A DNA stretch of 7,442 nucleotides from an uncultured Lachnobacterium sp. (GTDB lineage: Bacteria > Bacillota > Clostridia > Lachnospirales > Lachnospiraceae): positions 1 through 7,442 of the forward strand of contig URYB01000127.1 of assembly GCA_900552085.1 (NCBI GenBank). The letters are read 5' to 3'. The position numbers and the translations under genes were made by a program. Below the pieces are notes generated by a model, which saw only the letters and a list, made by a program, of their open reading frames with translations, had not been told where the DNA came from and did not search any database. Shown one piece after another: positions 1 to 6,607 of the stretch (its first letter is position 1; each line of letters starts with the position of its first letter).

Positions 1-2791
1 CAGAAATATAACCTTTTTTATCATAGGTATATCTTGTGATGCCCCTGCCGTTCTGGTCGACAGAGACCAAATGATCCCCGTCATAGGTATATGCCACATA
101 GCGGCCGATGGCATCTGTCAGGCGCATGAGTCTGCCATTTTCTATCTCTACCTGAATGACGCCGCCGGAAAAGGTTGTCACGGAAACGAGTACACCGTTC
201 TTATAGGTATAAACGGACGGATTGCCACAGCGGTCTGTAACTTTTTCCAGTTTGCCGTCTTCGTTGTAAAAAAAGGTCTTCTTTTCCCTTTCATCCCGAA
301 GCTGCCAGCCGCCGTTACACTTTGTGAGGGTCACAGCATGGGAAGCGCCCTTGTCATTGATCCATTCACTGTTTTCATGTTCAAAGGTCTCCACATGTCC
401 ATCCTGCATGAGCACTTTACAGAAACGTTCCGTGATAAGCATACAGCTTTCCAGACTGCATGTCCACCCATGCCCAAGCAGTCCGCTGCGCTGGTTGATG
501 GATTCATATTTCCTTGTGACCTTGTAGTCCTCAAGGATATCCGGCAGTGTCATGTCTGTGGCAGGGATGTAAAGACTTCCCGTGGCCATGTCGACCGGAT
601 CTGCGCCACACCATTTATTGGAGATATAATTACTTACCAATATTTTTGTAAGGTTTGCATCACCGGTTGTTGCGTAACTTGTCATCACATCCATGGATGT
701 ATTCAGCCCATACCGCATCATTCCAATCTGTTTACAACTGTATTTTTTTGCAGCCTCCATTCCCTTGAATTTCTGCATAAATCCAGCTGAAACAGACGCA
801 GAAGAACCAGCCATACACATATTTTTAAGATAGGACTCCAGTCCATTATTGATGCTTCCATCATCCATGTAGTCCATAGCAAGATTAGACAGCGTGTCCA
901 CAGTAACGTCTTTACCGGTTCTTATCAGAACATCTTTAAATGCTTCCATACCGCCGCCACCGGTAGCCACACCAATGACAATTCCGCAGATCAATACCGA
1001 ACCGTAAAGCACTGCATCATAAATTCCCTGATTTCCCTGAAAGACCTCATCTCTCATAAAATTGTGAGACTTTGAAAAATCGCCCGATTCCACCGCTTTC
1101 TTATAGTCACGGACACCTTCTTCTACAGAACCGGCACCACATGCAATCGCTGCACCTCCTGCTACGACTGCCACAGCAACCAGCGCTGCACCTCCAGTAC
1201 ATACCACTGCCGCTGCGATTGCCACTGCTCCGATTGCCATAGCAAGCATGCCCAGCCCCGTCTTTTTCTTTGCTTCCTGAATCTTTGCCTTCTCCATCTC
1301 TTTTGCAGAGGCATTGATTGCATCAATCTGGTCTTCGATTCCTTCGTTTCGGTTAAGAATCTCTTCCGGAATCTCCACTGCATCCTTGATTTCTGCAGCA
1401 TAATCAATCCTGCTGCCATTTAAATACAGTTGTTCTCCCAAATAAGCAGATGCCCCCTGATCAGAAGCAATCGTCAGCTCTTTTCCTGCTTTGAGTTCGA
1501 CTTGCTTTGCCTGTTTTTCCCCGGCACCGATTTCCACATTTCCATAGGCAGTGATTGTGATCTTTTTTGCCTTTAATCCAAGGGTTCCGTCACCGCCGAG
1601 CGTTGCCTGTGCCATTCCCTGTGTATCGGAAGTCAATGTCAATGCACTGCCATCCAGCTGCATGGAAGCCCCCGACGGATGCGTGAAACTTTTTACGGAA
1701 GGATCCGAAGTTGCCGATGCATGGACTGCCCCTGCGGAAGTGTTTCGCATACTGTGCACGGCATATGCCAGAGTTTCATCCTGCTCCGGCAGATAAATAT
1801 GTACAAGGCTTCCCACCTCCGGCATTGCATACCACGCACTGCTCTCCACCGCATACGGAAAATACAGTTCACTTCCTGAGGTTATGGTCTCAATCCCGAA
1901 TTCCACACGGATACTGCTGCCCTTTGCTTCCTTTACGGTTGCTTCCAGATGCAGTCCGGAAAATTTCGGATTCACACCACTGGTCCCTGCAATGCCTGCT
2001 TCGGATGTAACCACATACGTCTTTATAACACTTCCGTCACAGCCTTCGATATGAATATGGGTAACAATCCCTTCAAATCCATCCACTTCTACCCGCTGTC
2101 CCAGCCAGTAATTTTTGGCACTTGTGAAGCACTTCTGGTAATGATCCATCAGAAATGTCCAGAATGGGGAAGTCTGCGACTCTCTGGCATAGGCTTCATA
2201 ATCGATTGTTGTCAGCATCCGGTGGGATGCATCGGATATTTTTTCTTTTTTCAGATTTGGAAAACCAAAGCAGAATTCTCCGTCACTTCCGGTACATTTC
2301 GGTGTGAGCACGCCGCCGGCTCTTGCCGCCAGACGCTTTAAGAATTCCCAGTCTGTTTCCTGATACTGCAACAGGAATCCCGGCAGAAGCCGGTTATATG
2401 ACAGGGTATCCTGATAGATTTCCCCGTAGGAAGCGGTCAGTCTTCCGAGCAGCTGTCCGTAGGTCATATCGCTGCCTGTGATTGCCCGTTCGTGCTTCTT
2501 TCTGTCCAGAAGACAGGTTGAACTTTTCCAGCGGGTCTCAAGCACTGCGCCGTCTCTGGTGTCTTTTGTCCGGATATTTACTAAAATACCGGTAAACAGA
2601 CAGGTCTCTTTCTCTTTGACCACAATTCTGCTGTTGTTATTGTATCTGTGAAATGGATTTTCTCCCCGAACCAGATAGGAAACAACAAGCTCAGCGTGCT
2701 CATTCAACTGCTGTTCCATTATAAAATGCAGAATCTGCAGTTCACTGTCAAATTCCGTTTCTATTGTCAAACCATCATATGTTAAACTCAT
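1..2791 (-). CDS. VgrG-transmembrane-Rhs fusion effector (C-terminus outside window)
   Basis: Translating the complement from ATG 2791 gives 930 residues without a stop to the window edge. Residues 1-250 are a gp27-like VgrG hub (QYQETDWEFLKRLA at 142-155). Residues 281-345 are the OB-fold (WYAMPEVGSLVHIYLP at 319-334). Residues about 385-463 are needle-like strand repeats. Residues 465-512 are a charged helix. Residues 513-552 and 595-613 are hydrophobic Gly/Ala/Val-rich segments. From 728 a DUF6531-type Rhs N-terminal motif (DPVDMATG, then KYES and GLLGHGW) leads into YD repeats (VYTYKNGVLVSVTT, AYTYDGDHLVSVD, RYTYDKKGYIS). Rhs proteins form a shell around a C-terminal toxin; that toxin would lie beyond position 1. 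I infer an effector physically joined to its own spike. An in-frame TTG at 2800 is an alternative start. Confidence 0.9.
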   Translation of the reverse strand, partial: MSLTYDGLTIETEFDSELQILHFIMEQQLNEHAELVVSYLVRGENPFHRYNNNSRIVVKEKETCLFTGILVNIRTKDTRDGAVLETRWKSSTCLLDRKKHERAITGSDMTYGQLLGRLTASYGEIYQDTLSYNRLLPGFLLQYQETDWEFLKRLAARAGGVLTPKCTGSDGEFCFGFPNLKKEKISDASHRMLTTIDYEAYARESQTSPFWTFLMDHYQKCFTSAKNYWLGQRVEVDGFEGIVTHIHIEGCDGSVIKTYVVTSEAGIAGTSGVNPKFSGLHLEATVKEAKGSSIRVEFGIETITSGSELYFPYAVESSAWYAMPEVGSLVHIYLPEQDETLAYAVHSMRNTSAGAVHASATSDPSVKSFTHPSGASMQLDGSALTLTSDTQGMAQATLGGDGTLGLKAKKITITAYGNVEIGAGEKQAKQVELKAGKELTIASDQGASAYLGEQLYLNGSRIDYAAEIKDAVEIPEEILNRNEGIEDQIDAINASAKEMEKAKIQEAKKKTGLGMLAMAIGAVAIAAAVVCTGGAALVAVAVVAGGAAIACGAGSVEEGVRDYKKAVESGDFSKSHNFMRDEVFQGNQGIYDAVLYGSVLICGIVIGVATGGGGMEAFKDVLIRTGKDVTVDTLSNLAMDYMDDGSINNGLESYLKNMCMAGSSASVSAGFMQKFKGMEAAKKYSCKQIGMMRYGLNTSMDVMTSYATTGDANLTKILVSNYISNKWCGADPVDMATGSLYIPATDMTLPDILEDYKVTRKYESINQRSGLLGHGWTCSLESCMLITERFCKVLMQDGHVETFEHENSEWINDKGASHAVTLTKCNGGWQLRDEREKKTFFYNEDGKLEKVTDRCGNPSVYTYKNGVLVSVTTFSGGVIQVEIENGRLMRLTDAIGRYVAYTYDGDHLVSVDQNGRGITRYTYDKKGYIS
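601..949 (-). other. Linker between membrane segments and Rhs shell in the fusion
   Basis: Residues 615-730 are mostly helical in composition (for example AFKDVLIRTGKDV, MQKFKGMEAAKKY), with no recognised domain. In T6SS Rhs effectors a comparable helical region plugs the N-terminal mouth of the Rhs cage; whether this one does so is inference. Confidence 0.4.
950..1009 (-). other. Third hydrophobic segment in the VgrG-Rhs fusion
   Basis: Residues 595-614 (YGSVLICGIVIGVATGGGG) form one hydrophobic stretch ending in a glycine run, 42 residues after the hairpin. It could be a third membrane helix or a buried helix of the region before the Rhs shell. An odd number of crossings would place the Rhs part on the other side of the membrane from the spike. 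Confidence 0.5.
1136..1255 (-). other. Transmembrane hairpin in the VgrG-Rhs fusion
   Basis: Residues 513-552 of the fusion have no charged residue for about 40 positions (GLGMLAMAIGAVAIAAAVV, then TGGAALVAVAVVAGGAAIA), preceded by KAKIQEAKKKT and followed by acidic GSVEEG. This fits two tightly packed, small-residue helices with a Cys-Thr-Gly-Gly turn. In T6SS Rhs effectors, segments of this type insert into the target membrane to translocate the toxin, and are held by Eag chaperones before firing. The position here, between spike and Rhs shell, is compatible with that role. Confidence 0.75.
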
Positions 2792-2804
2792 CTTGTCCAA
2801 GTTA

Positions 2805-2811
2805 CCTTCCC
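2805..2811 (-). promoter_or_regulatory. Ribosome binding site before the VgrG-Rhs fusion, with ambiguous start
   Basis: GGGAAGG lies 13 nt before ATG 2791, longer than usual, and 4 nt before an in-frame TTG at 2800. The protein may therefore begin three residues earlier (TTG GAC AAG ATG), possibly with weak initiation limiting production of the effector. Confidence 0.5.
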
Positions 2812-2818
2812 TATTGTT

Positions 2819-3673
2819 TTATTCCGGCTGTCCGCTGCTCTGGATCGTAATTTCTCCGCCATAGGCACAGCTCATAGTACATCGGCCCAGCAGTGCCTTC
2901 TGACCATCTATAAACACATCCTCTTTTCCATCGGCCCAGCCGGTGAAAAATTGTGGTGTACACTTTGCGGCACAGTATGCAGCAAGACTTTCTTTGCTGT
3001 CACATACCGTTTTTTTGCTCTTGTCAACAAAGAGATCCATAATTTTGTCCGTCCAGGATTTTGTCTCTTCCTGCACCTCATCAAGTATCTCCCGCGCCTT
3101 TTCCTGCACCGCCGGATTCTTTGGACTTCTGCATATTCCAAAATCCAGCACATTTTCATTTGCGATATAATCTGCCACGGTAAGCTGCGGCATCCCGTGT
3201 ATAAATTCTCCGTGACTTTTTGGCACCACAATATAGCTGGGATTCACGCTTTCATTCGTATATGCGCAGCTGCATACAATACATGCTGTATGCAGAATAT
3301 AGGACCGGTCGAGCATGTTGCGGTATTCTTCCGCCGCCTCTTCCTCTGCTTTCTTCTGTTCCTCCTCCGCTTTCTTTTTTGCTTCCTCTTCCTCTTTCTT
3401 TTTTTGCTTTTCCTCATCGGAAGCAAAAAAGTCGCTGACATTCTCCTTTAAGCTGTTGAAATCATCCTGGATAAAACCGGCGACTTCCTCTGCTTTCTCG
3501 ACCTTACCTTTGACATCCTGTTTTACATTGTCTATGCCCGATGACACGGCATCCTTTGTGGCATCCGTGAAGCCTTTCTCTGCCACGGCATTGACATAAC
3601 CATCCACCCCGAGATCGACGGCCAGCGGTTCGATTGCTTCTGTCATTTTATTCTTTTTAAATACATTTCCCAT
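2819..3673 (-). CDS. DUF4280 PAAR-like spike-tip protein with helical N-terminal extension
   Basis: A 284-residue protein. Residues about 126-283 match the DUF4280 (PAAR-like) family: YILHTACIVCSCAY at the start, HGMPQLTVADYIANENVLDFG (160-179), CRSPKNP (181-187), then CTPQFFTGW (238-246) and the closing LLGRCTMSCAYGGEITI and SGQ. PAAR and PAAR-like proteins sharpen the tip of a VgrG trimer and often carry or link effectors. Residues 1-88 are predicted amphipathic helix (repeated Val/Ala/Lys/Glu heptads), and residues 88-118 are an almost pure Lys/Glu/Ala coiled coil. A further helical, charged insert lies at about 188-235, inside the PAAR-like core. Clustered cysteines and a histidine (H128, C131, C134, C136, C181, C238, C265, C269) could bind a metal. 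The start shares one base with the preceding stop (TAATG), with GAGGAG 14 nt upstream. The next gene begins 27 nt later. Confidence 0.88.
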   Translation of the reverse strand: MGNVFKKNKMTEAIEPLAVDLGVDGYVNAVAEKGFTDATKDAVSSGIDNVKQDVKGKVEKAEEVAGFIQDDFNSLKENVSDFFASDEEKQKKKEEEEAKKKAEEEQKKAEEEAAEEYRNMLDRSYILHTACIVCSCAYTNESVNPSYIVVPKSHGEFIHGMPQLTVADYIANENVLDFGICRSPKNPAVQEKAREILDEVQEETKSWTDKIMDLFVDKSKKTVCDSKESLAAYCAAKCTPQFFTGWADGKEDVFIDGQKALLGRCTMSCAYGGEITIQSSGQPE

Positions 3674-4191
3674 TACTCTGTTTTTATCTCCTCATACAAT
3701 ATGCCGATACTGTTTCTTGCCAGTATGCTTTCAAGTACATCCTCCGTTACGATCAGCTGATAAGTATAGCCTTCTGTGACATAGAAAATTCTTCTCTGTG
3801 GACAGAGGTTTCTTTTCAGCACAGGGGTATCCAGAAACCCATTTTTGAAATATATTGTCTGTTCCGATAATGCATCCTCGACCTTCGGAACCATCAGGCG
3901 GTACACATCCTGCCGCTTCTGTTTCAGATCGGTAAGCACAGCAATGCGAAATTCCACTTCGGTGTCATAGTATCTTATGATGTCAAATAATTTTTCTGAG
4001 ATCAGCAGCACCGGCGATTCAAACAGATCCGGATACTGACTGTTCTTATCCCCCTGTACATACAACACGGAACTTCTCTTAAAATCCCGGATGGTCTCTT
4101 TATCAAACACCAGATTCGGACAGCCCTCGAGATCCTGAAATGTAATACGGTTGCGCAGATGCCGGTCCTGGCGGATTCTATAGTATCTCAT
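3673..4191 (-). CDS. Unrecognised 172-residue protein, faintly Imm11/DUF1629-like
   Basis: A soluble 172-residue protein with no signal peptide or membrane helix. It opens with a basic segment (MRYYRIRQDRHLRNRI), has a central LLISEKLFDIIRYYDTEVEFR stretch (residues 62-82), and ends with YQLIVTEDVLESI followed by GILYEEI. Two copies of a pattern like 'strand, (I/V)(S/T)E, short helix, acidic strand' resemble proteins of the Imm11/DUF1629 type, but this is a weak by-eye similarity. An immunity gene for the Rhs toxin would normally follow the toxin, whereas this gene precedes both the PAAR-like and Rhs genes. An adaptor or accessory spike role is therefore at least as likely. GGAGG lies 9 nt before ATG 4191, the start overlaps the pentapeptide gene by 14 nt, and its stop shares one base with the next start (TAATG). 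Confidence 0.8.
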   Translation of the reverse strand: MRYYRIRQDRHLRNRITFQDLEGCPNLVFDKETIRDFKRSSVLYVQGDKNSQYPDLFESPVLLISEKLFDIIRYYDTEVEFRIAVLTDLKQKRQDVYRLMVPKVEDALSEQTIYFKNGFLDTPVLKRNLCPQRRIFYVTEGYTYQLIVTEDVLESILARNSIGILYEEIKTE

Positions 4192-5257
4192 TGTCTTTTT
4201 CCTCCAATATATAAACCTGCTGTTTCTGTGTTTCGGTCAGAGTAAACTTCTCAAGATCCCGCTCGTATACATACACATTTTTCAATTCTGCACCTGTGAA
4301 ATCGACCGCCTCTAATGCTTCTGCCCGCAGGTCTACATCCTCGAGCTTTGCATCCCGGAAACTGATGTATTTCAATGTACTTTTTTCAAATGACACACCT
4401 TTGAGCACTGCGCCATCAAACGTTATGCGGTGCAGACTGCTGCCATCAAATCCGGTATATTCCACTGTCGCATCTGACAAATCCATCTGATATCCATGAA
4501 TTTCTGCAAACATACAGCCCCGAAGCAGGCTTCCGGTAAAGGTACTCCATTTGATGGTAGAATGATCCCACTGACACTCCACAAACGTACATGCCTCAAA
4601 TTGCATTTCCTGTATGCGGCTTCTTCTGGCATTGAGATATACAAATGTTTTTTCTTTCACCTGTTCCTTCAAAAGCTCTGCCTCATCAAAACTCCGGAAC
4701 TGATTTACCGGCTGCAATTCACTCAGAAACTGCGTGGTGTCTTTTCCATACCGGTCCTGATACAACAGTGTGCGGTTATCTCCCTTATAGATGCCCCACA
4801 GAATCTGAAATGGAGGATTTATGTCTTTCAAATGATAAAAATGTCCCCGCATGAGCCCCGCCAGATTCACAAACACTTCCAGAAAATACTCGCACAGCTG
4901 ATTCCTGATATCGTATTCACTGACCGCTCCCATGTACACCGACAGTTTCCGCTGCATCTGCTCATATACCTGCGCAAAAGGTGTCCACAAATACGGCACT
5001 GGCAGATATATGGTTTTTTGGTCTTCATCCAGATACCAGCGCTCATCATATCCACGCACCGCAAGCATCGGTGCTCCCTGATATAAATCTGCACGCATCA
5101 CAGTCATCTGCAAAATATTGCAGGATTTTTCCGCCAGGATCTGGTTGATTGCCTGATGGATCTGTCCGCTCAGTTCTACGATATGCTGTTCCAGACAACA
5201 CCGGACTTCTGCCGCTAATTTTTCTTTGTCAATTTCCAGTTCTTTATTCTTCTGCAT
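4178..5257 (-). CDS. Pentapeptide-repeat protein with unknown N-terminal half, possible spike adaptor
   Basis: A 359-residue cytosolic protein. I do not recognise residues 1-205, which are mixed alpha/beta and rich in aromatics (for example IYLPVPYLWTPF at 83-94). From about residue 216 to 330 almost every fifth position is Phe, Leu or Val (F220, F225, F240, L245, F250, L260, F270, L275, F280, L285, F290, L295, F300, L305, L310, F320), about 23 pentapeptide repeats or nearly six coils of a right-handed quadrilateral beta-helix. Pentapeptide proteins, some fused to DUF2169, occur beside VgrG and PAAR genes in T6SS clusters, where they are thought to act as adaptors. I infer a similar loading or adaptor role. 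AGGTGA lies 6 nt before the start; the gene overlaps the VgrG stop and the next start by 14 nt each, suggesting translational coupling. Confidence 0.85.
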   Translation of the reverse strand: MQKNKELEIDKEKLAAEVRCCLEQHIVELSGQIHQAINQILAEKSCNILQMTVMRADLYQGAPMLAVRGYDERWYLDEDQKTIYLPVPYLWTPFAQVYEQMQRKLSVYMGAVSEYDIRNQLCEYFLEVFVNLAGLMRGHFYHLKDINPPFQILWGIYKGDNRTLLYQDRYGKDTTQFLSELQPVNQFRSFDEAELLKEQVKEKTFVYLNARRSRIQEMQFEACTFVECQWDHSTIKWSTFTGSLLRGCMFAEIHGYQMDLSDATVEYTGFDGSSLHRITFDGAVLKGVSFEKSTLKYISFRDAKLEDVDLRAEALEAVDFTGAELKNVYVYERDLEKFTLTETQKQQVYILEEKDNEIL

Positions 5258-6593
5258 TGATATTCACCTGTCCGCCCAATTCTGTAATTTCTCCGGCATC
5301 ATCAAATACCAGCTCTCCGGTTGTCTCTGCTTTTATGTCGATGGTTTCGTCAGCATGGATATTCAGATCTCCCATTGCAACGATGGTGATACTCTCGCTG
5401 CTCTCCATCGTAACCGCCTGTTTGCCGGTAAAAGCGATTGTTCCGTCCGTTCCCATTTGCAGACCGGATGCCTGTCCGCCACCATCTGCTGCGATTTTTC
5501 CCGGTGTAAGCTGTATCTGTTTGCCGGTCGGGTTGCGCATATATTTCACACTGGTATCTCCCATCATATCCTGTGCATCCGCTGCCCCGTCATAGGTACT
5601 TACCGCACTGACAGCAAATGCCCCTTTTTCTTCCCATGCGGGGATACATACTTTCACACAGTCACCAACTTCCGGCATATAATACCAGCCGCTTCCATCG
5701 GAAGATGCCTGCATCGCGGAAAACGGAAACAGATACACATCTGCACTTTCTTTTCCCTCATCAATTGCAAGATGTACTTTTACTTTGTCTTTCTGAGATT
5801 CTATAACCGTCCCCTGCAACGCTGCTCCCGCCATGTCCGGACAATAAATCACCGGATACATGCAATCCTCTGCCGGCATTGCATGATACGTTCCGACCAG
5901 TTGTGCCTTCTTTGCATTCATCTGCATTTGGTCTACCACCAGTTTTCGCCCATCCAGTTCCACAACATCACCGATGTTGATAAAATCCGGGCTTTCAAAT
6001 ATACAGGCATATGTATTTTTTTCCAGATTCCTTTCCCGGATACAGTCATAGAGTTCTGGTTTTATGGCCTTCTTCTGTCCATTGACACCAAAATACAATG
6101 CCATATGTTCGCTTGTCATATCTGCATATATCATCGTATTACATTTGGATGCAAGCCTTTTTAAAAACTCCCAGTCGGTTTCCTGATACTGAAGAATCAG
6201 TTCCCCAGTCACTTTATTTTCACAGTGAAATATGCAGGAGTGTATTTTCTCTGCCACTTCCTGAAATGTCTTTGAGACATCCTGAAACGATCTGCTTTTT
6301 TTCTTTCGGTCAAGCTGCCAGGTACTGTCTGTGACATCCAGCATAAGAATTGCCTTGCCTTTTTCTACTTTGCAGGATGCTGCGGTTACGATTCCCGAAA
6401 AAAGCCGGATATCTTCATGCATCAGCGTCACTTTTTCTTTTTGGCTTCCCAGACTGGCATAGGAATCCACATGCTCTTTCTCCACCAGACATTTCACATT
6501 CAGGCAGGCATGCTGATTCCATTCTGCCGTCAATTCAACCGATTCAATTGCATTGACCTCTATTCCCTTTAACTGTAACTTTCCAATCTCCAT
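5244..6593 (-). CDS. VgrG-like (phage GPD / gp27-gp5) spike protein
   Basis: A 449-residue spike protein, expected to form the trimeric hub and needle of a contractile injection system. Residues 1-250 are the gp27-like hub (phage late control D family), with the motif LQYQETDWEFLKRLA at 134-148. Residues 257-333 are the gp5-like OB-fold, with WYYMPEVGDCVKVCIP at 303-318. After HxxG-like KYMRNPTGKQIQL (350-362), residues 375-447 are short strand repeats (SITIVAM, DLNIHA, TIDIKA) of a beta-helix needle. Both motifs recur in the larger fusion at 2791-2, which marks the two as paralogues. It ends without an effector extension. It follows the chaperone-like gene by 12 nt and overlaps the next gene by 14 nt. 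AGGAGG lies 8 nt before ATG 6593; a GTG at 6596 is the alternative. It has 12 cysteines, many for a VgrG. Confidence 0.88.
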   Translation of the reverse strand: MEIGKLQLKGIEVNAIESVELTAEWNQHACLNVKCLVEKEHVDSYASLGSQKEKVTLMHEDIRLFSGIVTAASCKVEKGKAILMLDVTDSTWQLDRKKKSRSFQDVSKTFQEVAEKIHSCIFHCENKVTGELILQYQETDWEFLKRLASKCNTMIYADMTSEHMALYFGVNGQKKAIKPELYDCIRERNLEKNTYACIFESPDFINIGDVVELDGRKLVVDQMQMNAKKAQLVGTYHAMPAEDCMYPVIYCPDMAGAALQGTVIESQKDKVKVHLAIDEGKESADVYLFPFSAMQASSDGSGWYYMPEVGDCVKVCIPAWEEKGAFAVSAVSTYDGAADAQDMMGDTSVKYMRNPTGKQIQLTPGKIAADGGGQASGLQMGTDGTIAFTGKQAVTMESSESITIVAMGDLNIHADETIDIKAETTGELVFDDAGEITELGGQVNINAEE

Positions 6594-6601
6594 CACTGCT
6601 G

Positions 6602-6607
6602 CCTCCT
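6602..6607 (-). promoter_or_regulatory. Strong ribosome binding site of the complete VgrG-like gene
   Basis: A perfect AGGAGG begins inside the TAG stop of the preceding gene and is 8 nt from ATG 6593 and 5 nt from GTG 6596. Spacing and codon type favour the ATG. Stop and binding site sharing bases suggests coupled re-initiation. Confidence 0.75.

Noticed and set aside
738..748. Run of seven A in the coding strand in frame A AAA AAA, a possible -1 frameshift site.
   Set aside because: The main frame continues open with clear Rhs domains after it, and I see no stimulating stem-loop or useful -1 product.
71..790. Plus-strand open frame of 239 codons.
   Set aside because: It lies entirely antisense to the Rhs-coding part of the fusion, has no ribosome binding site, and its translation (rich in Cys/His/Phe) has no recognisable domain.
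2792..2818. Largest intergenic gap, checked for a promoter or terminator.
   Set aside because: It is only 27 nt, contains a ribosome binding site, and has no inverted repeat with a T-run or promoter-like boxes.
3340..3420. Low-complexity CTT/CTC-rich tract that could be read as a DNA repeat.
   Set aside because: It is explained by Lys/Glu/Ala codons of the coiled coil, with no regular DNA unit.
2951..3451. Plus-strand open frame with long Phe/Leu runs that looks like a membrane protein.
   Set aside because: The hydrophobic runs are the complement of the Lys/Glu coiled coil in the PAAR-like gene, so it is a shadow.
5226..6164. Plus-strand open frame of 312 codons.
   Set aside because: It is antisense to the clear VgrG-like gene and has a Cys/His/Phe-rich composition typical of reverse-strand shadow frames.
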